A DNA stretch of 64,000 nt from Macrostomum hystrix (Eukaryota > Platyhelminthes > Macrostomidae): the NCBI GenBank assembly GCA_950097015.1, contig CATNEN010000038.1, forward strand, positions 30,776,501 through 30,840,500, in the 5' to 3' direction. The translations under genes and the position numbers were made by a program. Positions within the stretch are counted from its first letter, which is position 1, and each line of letters begins with the position of its first letter. Shown here in pieces: positions 12,317 to 23,882 of this stretch. The notes beneath the pieces were generated by a model, which was not told where the DNA came from, did not search any database, and worked only from the letters and a program-made list of their open reading frames with translations.

Positions 12317-12584
12317 GAGACAAGGCTTGCTAGGCCTTACAAAAAGTCCTTTGATATCCAAAGATTCATTTTCAGTGAATCGCGAGCAGTTCATGACCGG
12401 CTGGGATATGAAACTTTTTATGTATTTGGGAAGGACGATAATTGAACAGAGACGGAACCGGATTGGTCGGAAACTGTGATTGGTTGCATCAATATCCTTG
12501 ATGGTATGCTTGGCTAAAGTAATGCAAATTAGTATAATCGGCTATGGCTGCATTCACCTATGTGTTAAGCACGTGTCATATAGA

Positions 12585-12930
12585 TATACACTGTTAGACA
12601 CATACAAATACCTGTTAGACACAGACAAATACCTGTTAGACACAGACAAATACCTGTTAGACACAGACAAATATCTGTTAGAAACAGACAAATACCTGTT
12701 AGACACAGACAAATACCTGTTAGACACAGACAAATACCTGTTAGACACAGACAAATACCTGTTAGACACAGACAAATACCTGCTAGACACAGACAAATAC
12801 CTGTTAGACACAGACAAATATCTGTTAGACACAGACAAATACCTGTTAGACACAGACAAATACCTGTTAGACACAGACAAATACCTGTTAGACACAGACA
12901 AATACCTGTTAGATAAAGACAAATACTAGT
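12585..12930. repeat. Minisatellite, 21-bp unit (core GACAAATACCTGTTAGACAC)
   Basis: About 16 nearly identical copies of a 21-bp unit. ORFs across it in three frames on both strands are by-products of a period divisible by three. The stretch 12931-13445 that follows shows no gene. Confidence 0.95.
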
Positions 12931-13445
12931 TGGACACGCTTCCATTTCTGTTTGAGTTTATATTTAGATTATCTGAGACGTAATCGCGTATTTTGGTGGC
13001 TCATTCCGAGGGCAAAACAATATTTACAACTTCTAAGCCGCCGGTAGGTCCATAGCGCGAACGAGCGCGTGTGTGTTGCCGAAGAAGAAGAAGCAAAAGA
13101 AAGGACATCTCGTTTAGTTTTCGCAAATGGTGGCGCTGCAGGCTCTAGTAGTGTGGCGCAATGAATAATAGAGTATATATTTTTTCAGCAAACTTCGGCT
13201 AAGTCCAAGTTTGCTCACTTTATTTCTAAGAAACGAGAGGCTTCAATGACGACCAACTCAGTTGTGAGTTCCGCAATCAATCCTTTACAAGTAAGTGTAT
13301 TGCATAGCCAAAAATAGTCTGCAATCATCACTAACAAAGTTGGCAATTATAATTTTTATTAAGCGCCAATCGAAATTGAAATTTATACTCCTGTTGACTT
13401 TGCTCATAGCTTCTACAAACAGACCCGCAAAGATTGCTCAGAGTG

Positions 13446-16158
13446 TTAGATAGGTGAGAGTTTGAGATGGGTGAGAGTGTGAGATGGGTGAGAGTGTGAG
13501 ATGGGTGAGAGTGTGAGATGGGTGAGAGTGTGAGATGGGTGAGAGTGTGAGATGGGTGAGAGGATGAGATGGGTGAGATTGGTGAGAGTGTGAGATGGGT
13601 GAGAGTGTGAGATGGGTGAGAGTGTGAGATGGGTGAGAGTGTGAGATGGGTGAGATTGCGAGATGGGTGAGAGTGTGAGATGGGTGAGAGTGTGAGATGG
13701 GTGAGAGAATGAGATGGGTGAGATTGGTGAGAGTGTGAGATTGGTGAGGGTGTGAGATGGGTGAAAGTATGAGGTGCGTGAGAGTATGAGATAGGTGAGA
13801 GTGTGGGTGAGAGGATGAGATGGGTGAGAGTATGAGATGGGTGAGAGTGTGAGATGGGTGAGAGTGTGAGATGGGTGAGAGGATGAGATGGGTGAGTGTG
13901 AGATGGGTGAGAGTGTGAGATGGGTGAGTGTGAGATGGGTGAGAGGATGAGATGGGTGAGAGTATGAGATGGGTGAGTGTGAGATGGGTGAGAGTGTGAG
14001 ATGGGTGAGAGGATGAGATGGGTGAGAGTGTGAGATAGGTGACAGTGTGAGATGGGTGAGAGTGTGAGATGGGTGAGAGTGTGAGATGGGTGAGAGTACG
14101 AGATGGGTGAGAGTGTGAGATGGGTGAGAGTGTGAGATGGGTGAGAGTATGAAATGGGTGAGAGAATGAGATGGGTGAGATTGCGAGATGGGTGAGAGTG
14201 TGAGATGGGTGAGAGTGTGAGATGGGTGAGAGTGTGAGATGGGTGAGAGTGTGAGATGGGTGAGAGGATAAGATGGGTGAGTGTGAGATGGGTGAGAGTG
14301 TGGGATGGGTGAGAGTATGAGATGGGTGAGAGTGTGAGATGGGTGAGAGTATGATATGGGTGAGAGTGTGAGATGGGTGAGAGTATGAGATGGGTGAGTG
14401 TGAGATGGGTGAGAGTGTGAGATGGGTGAGAGTGTGAGATGGGTGAGAGTATGAGATGGGTGAGTGTGAGATGGGTGAGAGTATGAGATGGGTGAGTGTG
14501 AGATGGGTGAGAGGATGAGATGGGTGAGTGTGAGATGGGTGAGTGTGAGATGGGTGAGAGGATGAGGTGGGTGAGTGTGAGATGGGTGAGAGGATGAGGT
14601 GGGTGAGTGTGAGATGGGTGAGAGGATGAGGTGGGTGAGTGTGAGATGGGTGAGAGGATGAGGTGGGTGAGTGTGAGATGGGTGAGAGTATGAGATGGGT
14701 GAGAGTGTGAGATGGGTGAGAGGATGAGATGGGTGAGTGTGAGATGGGTGAGAGGATGAGGTGGGTGAGTGTGAGATGGGTGAGAGGATGAGGTGGGTGA
14801 GTGTGAGATGGGTGAGAGGATGAGGTGGGTGAGTGTGAGATGGGTGAGAGGATGAGGTGGGTGAGTGTGAGATGGGTGAGAGTATGAGATGGGTGAGAGT
14901 GTGAGATGGGTGAGAGGATGAGATGGGTGAGTGTGAGATGGGTGAGAGTATGAGATGGGTGAGAGTGTGAGATGGGTGAGAGGATGAGGTGGGTGAGTGT
15001 GAGATGGGTGAGAGTATGAGATGGGTGAGAGTGTGAGATGGGTGAGAGGATGAGGTGGGTGAGTGTGAGATGGGTGAGAGTGTGAGATGGGTGAGAGGAT
15101 GAGGTGGGTGAGTGTGAGATGGGTGAGAGTGTGAGATGGGTGAGAGGATGAGGTGGGTGAGTGTGAGATGGGTGAGAGGATGAGGTGGGTGAGTGTGAGG
15201 TGGGTGAGAGGATGAGGTGGGTGAGTGTGAGATGGGTGAGATTGAGATGGGTGAGAGGATGAGGTGGGTGAGTGTGAGATGGGTGAGAGTGTGAGATGGG
15301 TGAGAGTGTGAGATGGGTGAGAGGATGAGATGGGTGAGTGTGAGATGGGTGAGAGTATGAGATGGGTGAGAGTGTGAGATGGGTGAGAGGATGAGGTGGG
15401 TGAGTGTGAGATGGGTGAGAGTATGAGATGGGTGAGAGTGTGAGATGGGTGAGAGGATGAGGTGGGTGAGAGGATGAGGTGGGTGAGTGTGAGATGGGTG
15501 AGAGTGTGAGATGGGTGAGAGGATGAGGTGGGTGAGTGTGAGATGGGTGAGAGGATGAGGTGGGTGAGTGTGAGATGGGTGAGAGGATGAGGTGGGTGAG
15601 TGTGAGATGGGTGAGAGGATGAGGTGGGTGAGTGTGAGATGGGTGAGAGGATGAGGTGGGTGAGTGTGAGATGGGTGAGAGGATGAGGTGGGTGAGTGTG
15701 AGATGGGTGAGAGGATGAGGTGGGTGAGTGTGAGGTGGGTGAGAGGATGAGGTGGGTGAGTGTGAGATGGGTGAGATTGAGATGGGTGAGAGGATGAGGT
15801 GGGTGAGTGTGAGATGGGTGAGAGTGTGAGATGGGTGAGAGGATGAGGTGGGTGAGTGTGAGATGGGTGAGAGTGTGAGATGGGTGAGAGGATGAGGTGG
15901 GTGAGTGTGAGATGGGTGAGAGTGTGAGATGGGTGAGAGGATGAGGTGGGTGAGTGTGAGATGGGTGAGAGTGTGAGATGGGTGAGAGGATGAGGTGGGT
16001 GAGTGTGAGATGGGTGAGAGGATGAGGTGGGTGAGTGTGAGATGGGTGAGAGGATGAGGTGGGTGAGTGTGAGATGGGTGAGAGTATGAGATGGGTGAGT
16101 GTGAGATGGGTGAGTGTGAGATGGGTGAGATTGAGATGGGTGAGATTGAGATGGGTGG
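13446..16158. repeat. Large minisatellite, 13/17-bp units GAGATGGGTGAGAGTGT
   Basis: A 2.7 kb array of 17-bp units (GAGATGGGTGAGAGTGT) mixed with 13-bp units (GAGATGGGTGAGT) and GAGGATGAGGTGGGTGAGTGT forms. In the right half the composite GAGAGGATGAGGTGGGTGAG recurs in near-identical blocks, for example around 14560-14650 and 14750-14880, indicating higher-order duplication. The plus strand has almost no C. Confidence 0.95.
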
Positions 16159-16935
16159 GAGTCTAATAGCGAATCAAGGAGGGCATTGGGGTTCTAAGAT
16201 TATTTCAAAGGCTATAACATAGCCAAGACATTCACAAAACGACACTCAGATCAAAGCGGCAAGTGTCTACAAGAAAAAGTATTGAAGCAAGCAGGCATGC
16301 AATCAGAAAAACTGCAAGAAGCTCTCCAATCAAGTTTAGCGGCAGCGCAAAGTTTACAAGTTTACTGCACTAATACATGCCAAGCATATCTTCTTCACGA
16401 CCTGCTCTCCTATTGCTCTATTGATAGCTAGGCTGGGCTAGTGCCAACTTTTCTAAATTATTTGTCCACTTTTTTTGCTTTGAAAGCCGCCCAGCGAGGC
16501 TGGTCTGTGCTCTCCGAAACCAAGCCAAAGAAGATGAGCTTGAATTCAAAGAGGCCGTGAGTTAGATTGAAGCATCTATTAGTAGCTGTCTTCTATCATA
16601 GTGGCCCCATAGGCAGTACATGGAAAAACTAATTTAGCGACATATTTTTAGTCATATTCCGAGTGCAGATATGGAATAAACTAATTTTGCTGCAACACTG
16701 CATCGGTTCTGAGAGCGTTTGAATAACAACTAAAATTAATAACTGACTGCTTACAGGCAAATAGACTTTACGATTGTAGTGTGATATTTTGTCCAAAACA
16801 TTATTCATTTGATGCTGGCATATTTTATATTGTTTTCTGAATCCTCAATCTATCTACTTTCTGGAATAGTAGTATACGACGTGTTTCGATGAACTATTAA
16901 TTAATGAGAAAATTTACTGTCAAAGAAAATCCAGA
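16159..16935. other. Intergenic sequence, nothing recognised
   Basis: Unique sequence between two arrays. No ORF of note, tRNA or transposon end was seen. Confidence 0.5.
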
Positions 16936-17952
16936 ATAGACAGTAGACCAGACAGACAGTAGAACAGACAGACAGTAGACCAGACAGACAGTAGAACAGA
17001 CAGACAGTAGAACAGACAGACAGACAGTAGAACAGACAGAGAGTAGATCAGACAGACAGTAGACCAGACAGACAGTAGAACAGACAGACAGTAGAACAGA
17101 CAGACAGTAGAACAGACAGACAGTAGAACAGACAGACAGTAGAACAGACAGACAGTAGAACAGACAGACAGTAGAACAGACAGACAGTAGATCAGACAGA
17201 CAGTAGACCAGACAGACAGTAGAACAGACAGACAGTAGAACAGACAGACAGTAGAGCAGACAGACAGTAGACCAGACAGACAGTAGAACAGACAGACAGT
17301 AGAACAGACAGACAGTAGAGCAGACAGACAGTAGACCAGACAGACAGTAGAGCAGACAGACAGTAGACCAGACAGACAGTAGAACAGACAGACAGTAGAA
17401 CAGACAGACAGTAGAACAGACAGACAGTAGAACAGACAGACAGTAGAACAGACAGACAGTAGACCAGACAGACAGTAGAACAGACAGACAGTAGACCAGA
17501 CAGACAGTAGAACAGACAGACAGTAGAACAGACAGACAGTAGAACAGACAGACAGTAGAACAGACAGACAGTAGACCAGACAGACAGTAGAACAGACAGG
17601 CAGTAGAACAGACAGACAGTAGAACAGACAGACAGTAGAGCAGACAGACAGTAGACCAGACAGACAGTAGAACAGACAGACAGTAGATCAGACAGACAGT
17701 AGAACAGACAGACAGACAGTAGACCAGACAGACAGTAGACCAGACAGACAGTAGAACAGACAGACAGTAGACCAGACAGACAGTAGAACAAACAGACAGT
17801 AGAACAGACAGACAGACAGTAGAACAGACAGACAGTAGAACAGACAGACAGTAGAACAGACAGACAGACAGTAGAACAGACAGACAGTAGAGCAGACAGA
17901 CAGTAGAACAGACAGACAGTAGAGCAGACAGACAGTAGAACAGACAGACAGC
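16936..17952. repeat. Minisatellite, 16-bp unit CAGTAGAACAGACAGA
   Basis: About 63 copies of a 16-bp unit with AAC/ACC/AGC/ATC variants after CAGTAG and occasional extra GACA tetramers giving a 20-bp form. The left flank contains the related word GAATAGACAGTAGACC, so the array may have grown from local sequence. Confidence 0.95.
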
Positions 17953-18479
17953 ATGATATGAAAAGCAACACAGGCGTTGAAGCCAAAGAAGCAGGAAACT
18001 TTACAAAGAGTGATGCTGAAAAAAGATTAGAACATTTTTCACAGTCGGGCTGAGCAAAGCGAGGTCGATCCGTGCAGCTTTTATTGTTGACTTGGTAAAT
18101 AATTCATAATTATTTAGCTCCAACTTCTACATGTGGAAGTGTTTCGCTCGTGCGGTGTTGCCAAATGATTGGATTGGCAAAGCATACTATACGACTCTAG
18201 AGGCTAATAGTATAAGCCGAAGAAGACCATAAACTTCTGCATTTGTTTATGTGTGTGTGTGTGGGAGCGTGTGTATGCGTGTGTGTGCATCTTGGCTTAT
18301 TGAATTCATCTCTCGCGATGGGGCTTCTTCGAACAGAGAATTGCGTTCAGAAAGAAGAAATCTACCAAACTGGTCTAAACTTGGTTTACCGCTCATTCTC
18401 TGTCTCTAATACACAGTGGGACAAGTGCATCAGGCACAAAGATGGTTGCTAGCTGATAAAATTCTTCTGCTGGAAAATG

Positions 18480-18885
18480 TGCCCCTGGCCGAGCGTAAGC
18501 CTGTGTAGGACTACGGGTCAGGAGACAGGACAGACCGTGTCGTTTAGCTATAGTTGCTTAGGAATTCGGAGAGGTTTGCCGACCTCGCCGCGGATTCGAG
18601 CTCAGGAAGGATCACCTTCCTCAATTGGGTCAGATGTGCAGCCGCAGCTACCGCGAGTGGCGCATCTGAAGGCTGCGTACGGCTGTTCAGTCCATGGACT
18701 AAGGGCCGACGCCACATCCACCCCCAATTACCCGAGCTGATGCTGGTATTCATCTAACAGCTGGGTGAAATGAAGCAATGCGAGTTAAGTGTCTTGGTAG
18801 AGGTCACTAATTGTTCCAGTGGAGTCAGGAATCGAACCCCTGACCTTCGAGTCAGCGGCACCCAGAAGAGTTGCATTGGAGGTCG
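18480..18885 (-). repeat. tRNA-derived SINE (SINE-B), probably composite
   Basis: The right end (about 18826-18860) contains AGGAATCGAACCCCTGACC. On the minus strand this gives GGTTCGATTCC, a perfect tRNA T-loop/Pol III B-box motif. The middle matches the copy at 428-645 (GCTGTTCAGTCCA, GATGCTG, ACAGCTGGGTGAAATGAAGC). An inner segment near 18588-18615 (CTCGCCGCGGATTCGAGCTC) matches the head of the other SINE family (SINE-A), suggesting a dimer or nested insertion. The remainder of 17953-19860 shows no gene. Confidence 0.6.
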
Positions 18886-19889
18886 CATATTACTACGTGA
18901 GTAGTGTATTCAGTCGTCGAATGACTCTGCCCCGAGAAAGATATGGAACTCACCCAAAACCCAAGCTTGATTCAGACACTGCATGTTCGCTACAATAAGC
19001 CACTACAACACGCCATGCTCAGTACCGAGTGCTTAGAAATTGAGCCAGTGTCTCTGCTAGTCGCCATTTCTGTCCTCAACTCGCCCTGGGAGTTTTTCAA
19101 TGCCGTCTGTGCAGACAAAAAATAGCTTTCTCTATCCCCTCACAAAGACGCTTTTGCTCAAATGCAACGCACTCGTTCAGACCTCAAAAACCTTTTGCTC
19201 TGAGGTCTTCTCCGGCTTCTTCCCAGCCTTCTCTGCTCCCTCCTTTCTCAACCGCCTTCCTCCTCAATGCATTCCTTCTCCACCTCAAGTCCTCGCCGTC
19301 GCCAGCGCGCTTGTGTGTCCGAGGAATTGCAAGGCAGTCCTCAGCCGACCCTATCAGCGGCAGCCATGGCTCAGTAGCGTCATTCCCCGTTGCAGACTGC
19401 AAACACACACACACACACCACCCACTGTGGCCCTAATAATCCCTGACCAACCTCATGACCAAACTCCCAATCCAACCGTCTGTCTATCCTCCGCTATCTC
19501 CTCTCTCCTGCCTTATCCAATGGCTCATTGCTAGCAGTCTCTACCCCAGTCGTCCCCCACTCTCGCCTCCTCATCTCTCTAACTCGCTACTGCTGTGCCA
19601 TCCTTCCGTTCCTCAGCGCCCCCTTCTACTCCTATCTGGCGGGGCGCTAGTCCGCATACATTATCCCTAGTAAATGCACCGCACCAGCTGTGGCCTCCGC
19701 GACCCCAGCTGCTCGCGTATCGCGTGTTGCCCCCACTTGTTAAACGAGGCGTCTTTTAGCTGCTAATTCTATTTAAAAAAGACTGACATTTACCTGGCAT
19801 TAAAACTCCATTAATACACTCGCATGCTTTTGAATTGCCAGAGTTTAATTTGTAATTAAAGCTATCATCCTGAGCAAGACAACTCAGCA

Positions 19890-22800
19890 ATGAGTCTACT
19901 AGAAATTGACGTCAAAGATGAAAGCAACCTGGCCATTGTTGCCAACAGCTGTCCGTTGACGGCCTCCGAGGACAATCCTATTGGATGTTTCCCTTTGTCA
20001 GGCCTGTTCGAGGCGGTAGCCAGTGCCGATCCGCTTCAGGTGAGTGACGCTCTTCTCACTTTGCCGCAAACGGTGGATCTGAACTGTCGCGACCACAACG
20101 GCGATACCGTGGTTCATGTTGCCGCAGCCAGCGGTTCTGTGGAAGTCCTGACGGTTCTGGAACGTCGCGGCGCCGATCTGCACCAGCTAAATGTCGACTG
20201 CGAGAATGGCTTACATTTAGCCAGCCGAAGTGGCAACGACGAAGTTGCGCGATTCTTCCTGGACCGGTCGGTTTGCCTGGACGGCCAGAATCGAGCAGGC
20301 GAGACGCCGCTCCACCTGGCCTGCCGAGCGGGCCACCTGCCAGTTTTGCGGCTTCTGCTGCTTGGCAACCGGCGCGCCAGTCCCAACCAACGCGACCGAC
20401 TGCATCAGCGAACGCCACTAGTCGCTGCGATTTCCGAGATAGCCAGTGAGTCCGTTGGAATTGAAATTGTGCGAGTTCTACTTCGCGCCGGCGCCCGGCC
20501 TGAGCTGGTCGACAGCGTGGGCTGGGGACCACTCAGGCACGCCATTCAGAGGCAGCACCAGGCCACTGCAATGCTGCTAATTAGTGCTGGTGCTCCGCTC
20601 GATCAGGGCGATTTGAGTGAGCGCGACACACCGCTGCATGTCGCGAGTCGCTCAGGCCAGCTGCCAGTTGTTCAGGCTCTTTGCGCATACGGCTGTCGAG
20701 TTGATGCTATGAACGCGCAGGGTCTCACTCCTCTGCACCAGACATCCAGGGCTGGTCATCTTGAGGTTATTCGCTGCCTACTGCTGGCTGGCGCGAATCC
20801 TCAGACACCAAGCCGAGAGGGCCTCCTGCCTGAGGTAATGGCTCTCGCTCAGGGACATTCGGTCACCGCCAGCCTGCTTGGCCGAATGCGACCGGAGAGA
20901 CGCGCTGTCTGCGTTGAACAGCTGTTGCCCACTCAGAGGAATTTGCCACGCATTAAGCTGAAGGTGTTCGGCCACAGCGGTAGCGGTAAGACAACACTAA
21001 TCGACAGTCTGCGATCTAATCGCATCACCGGTTTCCTGCGTCGAACATTCCTTACTGGCGGTAGTGGCGGAGGCACTGGCAGCAGTGGATCATCGGGCCA
21101 AATAAAAGTCGGTGACTGTGACGACGACATCGATCGACGCCAGTGCTTCTCGCTGCTACAGCGCTCATCTGCGCCCTCCGAAATAAGCTTCGACGCGCAA
21201 CACGACGCCTACACGCGGGGAATCGCCGTTCAGAACCTCAACATAACTGGGGCTGGAGATTTCAGCGTGTGGGACTTCTCCGGCTACGAACCGTACTATA
21301 TTTTCTACGACCACTTTATCGGCGATACTTCGTGCGTACATGTTATTCTGTTTAGCCTGGCAGAAAGCTACGAAACTATGCGCAACCGAGTGCTGTTCTG
21401 GCTGCACTTTCTGCTGGGCAGGCTTCCAGCTAGAGAACCTCTAGGCTACTGCGGCAAGCCGCGAACGCTGGCCCGACTGATGCTGATCGGCACCCACGCA
21501 GACGCCGCGACAGTGTTTCGGGGCGATGGACCACGAAGTCTCCTGGAGAGCGCCGATGCTGAAAGGCTGCTTTGCGAAGTCCAGGATTTGGCACAGTATC
21601 GGCTCGACGTTTGCCCGGAGGTTTTCGCTGTAGACACAAGCGAAGCGATGTCGGCCGAGATGAAGTCGCTGCGTCAGCGTCTAGCTGATTACCGCACTGA
21701 CATCCTACGACACCTGCCGCGGGCAAATGGCTTACTTGACAACGTTGCCAGCAAAATATCTGACTGGGTTGGAGCCACAGAGTTTCCTGTCTTCACATGG
21801 CAGCAGTTTGTTGAAACTGTTCGCAGTAAAGTCAATCCACTGTGCTCCGAGGATCATCTAAAAGATCTCATCCAGGAACTGCAGTACACTGGTGACGTTG
21901 TCTACCTTGAGTCCGAGGCCGAACAGGATATGATAGTGCTCAGTCCCCAGTGGCTTTGCTCCAACGTGCTTGGCTATCTGCTTTCATATGACAACATTGC
22001 GCAGGCGCGTGTCACTGGCACCTTCTCCGTAGATGATGTTCAATTCATGACTGGCGAGACCGCAGCCGACCAGCTGGTCCGACTGCTGTCCGCCATGGAC
22101 CTCTGTGCACGCGCTGACTCGAGCGACTGCGGAGAAGAAGCTGAAGGCGACGACGATGTTCAGTACGAGTTTCCTTGCTTAAACTTTCTGGAAAGTGGTC
22201 GAGGTCCCTGGGAGCCGACACCTCAGCACGAGACATCAGTTTACGGCGGACTGCAGCTGAAGGCCTCAGTGGCCGCCTCTCAGTTAGTGCACATATTTCC
22301 TCGAGTTCAGTGTCGCCTGCGTCGAAGTCTTCAGGTCGCTTCTGCACAATCGACACAATCGGAGCAGTTACGCATGGAGCTATTTCAGTGGTTCCATGGC
22401 TCTAAACTTACGCTGGATGGCTGCGTTGAATGCATGCTACAGCTCGAGGAGTCGGACCAGTTGATTCGTCTGCGAGCCAGAGGTCCTCCCGCACGAGCCC
22501 GGCTTCTCTTTTGCATCTGTCATGACGTGGCTGCAATGGTTGAGCAAACCATCGACGATATGTGCCCCGGCCTTGAATTTGAAATAGGCATGCTTAGTCC
22601 GCGGGAACTGCGTCGTCACCCGAGTAAGCTCCGGCAGATCGTGCCTCAAAGCTCAGTCTTTCGCGTCATGCTGGAATATCGACGCGCCGGCGTCGACACC
22701 GCGGAGACAGCCGGCAACTTGACCAGCTTCCCGCCACCCGCCATTCAGATCGCCATGTCCGGCGGCAGCACCGGAACAGGAGACAGGATCTCAGGACAGG

Positions 22801-23213
22801 AGGAAGGGGAGGACGACCTCGAGAACTTGATCTGCTTCGGCAGTCGGGAACTGTTGTCGCATCTCACGCTGGGCCCTCAACTCGCGCTCTCCATGCTTCG
22901 AGCTCCAACATTGCAGCGCTTGTGCAGAATGTTTGACCCGCCAGATCCCCTAGGCAAGGATTGGTGCCTGCTGGCTGTTCGTCTCGGCCTGATCCGCTGT
23001 GTGCCAGCTGTTCACAGCGGCAACGAGTGGCTGCGCAGCCGCACCGCCGTTCTGCTCGACGAATGGCGCAGAGTTGCCGGTGCCAAAGCTGCGAACGTCG
23101 GGGCTCTGGTTGACGTCCTACGCGAGATGGGCCGAGAAGACGCGTGCGAGCTGCTCATTTCGCAGGCGCCGATGTTTGCCTTTGTACCTACGGACAGTGA
23201 AGAGGCTGTCTAA
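19890..23213 (+). CDS. DAPK-like protein: ankyrin repeats, ROC-COR GTPase and death domain, kinase absent
   Basis: A 1107-codon uninterrupted ORF. Residues ~36-330 are ankyrin repeats (ETPLHLACRAGHLPVLRLLL, DTPLHVASRSGQLPVVQAL, LTPLHQTSRAGHLEVIRCLL). A ROC GTPase domain follows with P-loop GHSGSGKT (361-368), switch-like GDFSVWDFSG (456-465) and a THAD base motif (535-538), then a COR-like region. The C-terminal death domain includes DPPDPLGKDWCLLA. This order and these motifs are those of death-associated protein kinase (DAPK1) from its ankyrin repeats to its end; animal DAPK1 begins with a Ser/Thr kinase and calmodulin segment. No kinase motif is seen in this ORF or in the 7 kb upstream. 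An in-frame TAA lies at 19857-19859; possible splice acceptors (AG at 19860-19861 or 19886-19887) mean the start may be internal. Likely role: GTP-regulated scaffold in death or autophagy signalling; a kinase-less paralogue or a 3' exon of a longer gene. Confidence 0.85.
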   Translation: MSLLEIDVKDESNLAIVANSCPLTASEDNPIGCFPLSGLFEAVASADPLQVSDALLTLPQTVDLNCRDHNGDTVVHVAAASGSVEVLTVLERRGADLHQLNVDCENGLHLASRSGNDEVARFFLDRSVCLDGQNRAGETPLHLACRAGHLPVLRLLLLGNRRASPNQRDRLHQRTPLVAAISEIASESVGIEIVRVLLRAGARPELVDSVGWGPLRHAIQRQHQATAMLLISAGAPLDQGDLSERDTPLHVASRSGQLPVVQALCAYGCRVDAMNAQGLTPLHQTSRAGHLEVIRCLLLAGANPQTPSREGLLPEVMALAQGHSVTASLLGRMRPERRAVCVEQLLPTQRNLPRIKLKVFGHSGSGKTTLIDSLRSNRITGFLRRTFLTGGSGGGTGSSGSSGQIKVGDCDDDIDRRQCFSLLQRSSAPSEISFDAQHDAYTRGIAVQNLNITGAGDFSVWDFSGYEPYYIFYDHFIGDTSCVHVILFSLAESYETMRNRVLFWLHFLLGRLPAREPLGYCGKPRTLARLMLIGTHADAATVFRGDGPRSLLESADAERLLCEVQDLAQYRLDVCPEVFAVDTSEAMSAEMKSLRQRLADYRTDILRHLPRANGLLDNVASKISDWVGATEFPVFTWQQFVETVRSKVNPLCSEDHLKDLIQELQYTGDVVYLESEAEQDMIVLSPQWLCSNVLGYLLSYDNIAQARVTGTFSVDDVQFMTGETAADQLVRLLSAMDLCARADSSDCGEEAEGDDDVQYEFPCLNFLESGRGPWEPTPQHETSVYGGLQLKASVAASQLVHIFPRVQCRLRRSLQVASAQSTQSEQLRMELFQWFHGSKLTLDGCVECMLQLEESDQLIRLRARGPPARARLLFCICHDVAAMVEQTIDDMCPGLEFEIGMLSPRELRRHPSKLRQIVPQSSVFRVMLEYRRAGVDTAETAGNLTSFPPPAIQIAMSGGSTGTGDRISGQEEGEDDLENLICFGSRELLSHLTLGPQLALSMLRAPTLQRLCRMFDPPDPLGKDWCLLAVRLGLIRCVPAVHSGNEWLRSRTAVLLDEWRRVAGAKAANVGALVDVLREMGREDACELLISQAPMFAFVPTDSEEAV

Positions 23214-23499
23214 GGCTGCTATACCCATGCTTTGTTTTGTAGCGCACAAAACCTTTGTTTAAGCAGCCAAACATGTATGGATGGGATCCATAAGGCTTTC
23301 ATGCAAATCTAGTGGTATTATACACGAGTCTCATTTCTAGTTCAAAGCTCATCTTACCAGCTTACACAAATTATTGTACATTTCGTGATGCTGTATTTGT
23401 TGTGTTTTGGCGCAATAATATTTTCAATATTCCTCATAGTGAATTTAAAAACTTTAAAACCTGTTCAAAAACTACATTACCTGCTTTAATCTGTTAATA
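23214..23499. other. 3' flank of the DAPK-like gene
   Basis: AT-rich sequence after the stop codon. No canonical AATAAA was seen close downstream. Confidence 0.4.
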
Positions 23500-23882
23500 A
23501 TAATTATAATAATAACAATAATAATAATTACAATTGCAGTAGGGCTGGGCAATGGCACACAATTTGATGACACTAGACCCTCAGCCAATGAGGATGCAAT
23601 TCTGCTCATTTCGCTGGCTCCTGAGCACACACGCAAACAGATACCGCACGCAGGCATACGCTTACACAGGTGTGTACATCTGCCCTGACTTTCTCATCGT
23701 CAGGCAGTGTACACTCTCACTGTGACTTGGAGGTTGGCCCTCGAGGGCGTAAACTGCACGACTAGCTGCCAAGCCTTCTCTCCGCGGCTGCGCCCTAAGT
23801 GAATGTCGCCTCGCCGCGGAATCGAACTTAGGGACATTGGCTAAAGAGGCCAACGAATTAACAGCTCTGTCACCGAGCCCCT
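23500..23882 (-). repeat. tRNA-derived SINE (SINE-A), copy 1, near full length
   Basis: On the minus strand the element starts at about 23882 with a tRNA-like head containing GTTCGATTCCGCGG (B box). The body follows (CAGCCGCGGAGAGAAGGCTTGG, then on the plus strand GTGTACATCTGCCCTGACTT and CTCATTTCGCTGGCTCCTGA), and it ends in an (ATT)n tail at 23500-23535. Related copies are at 34117-34420, 41036-41122, 53752-54085 and 60325-60562. Confidence 0.8.

Noticed and set aside
12480-12945. ORFs across the 21-bp array (YLLDTDK repeats)
   Set aside because: Seven-codon period leaves three frames open on both strands; no other coding support.
17192-17986. 264-codon minus-strand Cys/Leu/Ser-rich ORF
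   Set aside because: Three 16-bp units make 48 bp, so a stop-free unit stays open; composition reflects only the repeat.
18826-18870. A functional tRNA gene
   Set aside because: Only the T-arm/B-box portion is convincing; no complete cloverleaf could be drawn, and the segment belongs to a SINE-like repeat.
19100-19534. 144-codon ORF upstream of the DAPK-like gene, considered as a missing 5' exon
   Set aside because: No kinase motif (no HRDLK-, DFG- or APE-like pattern), no convincing donor, and the sequence is pyrimidine-rich low-complexity.
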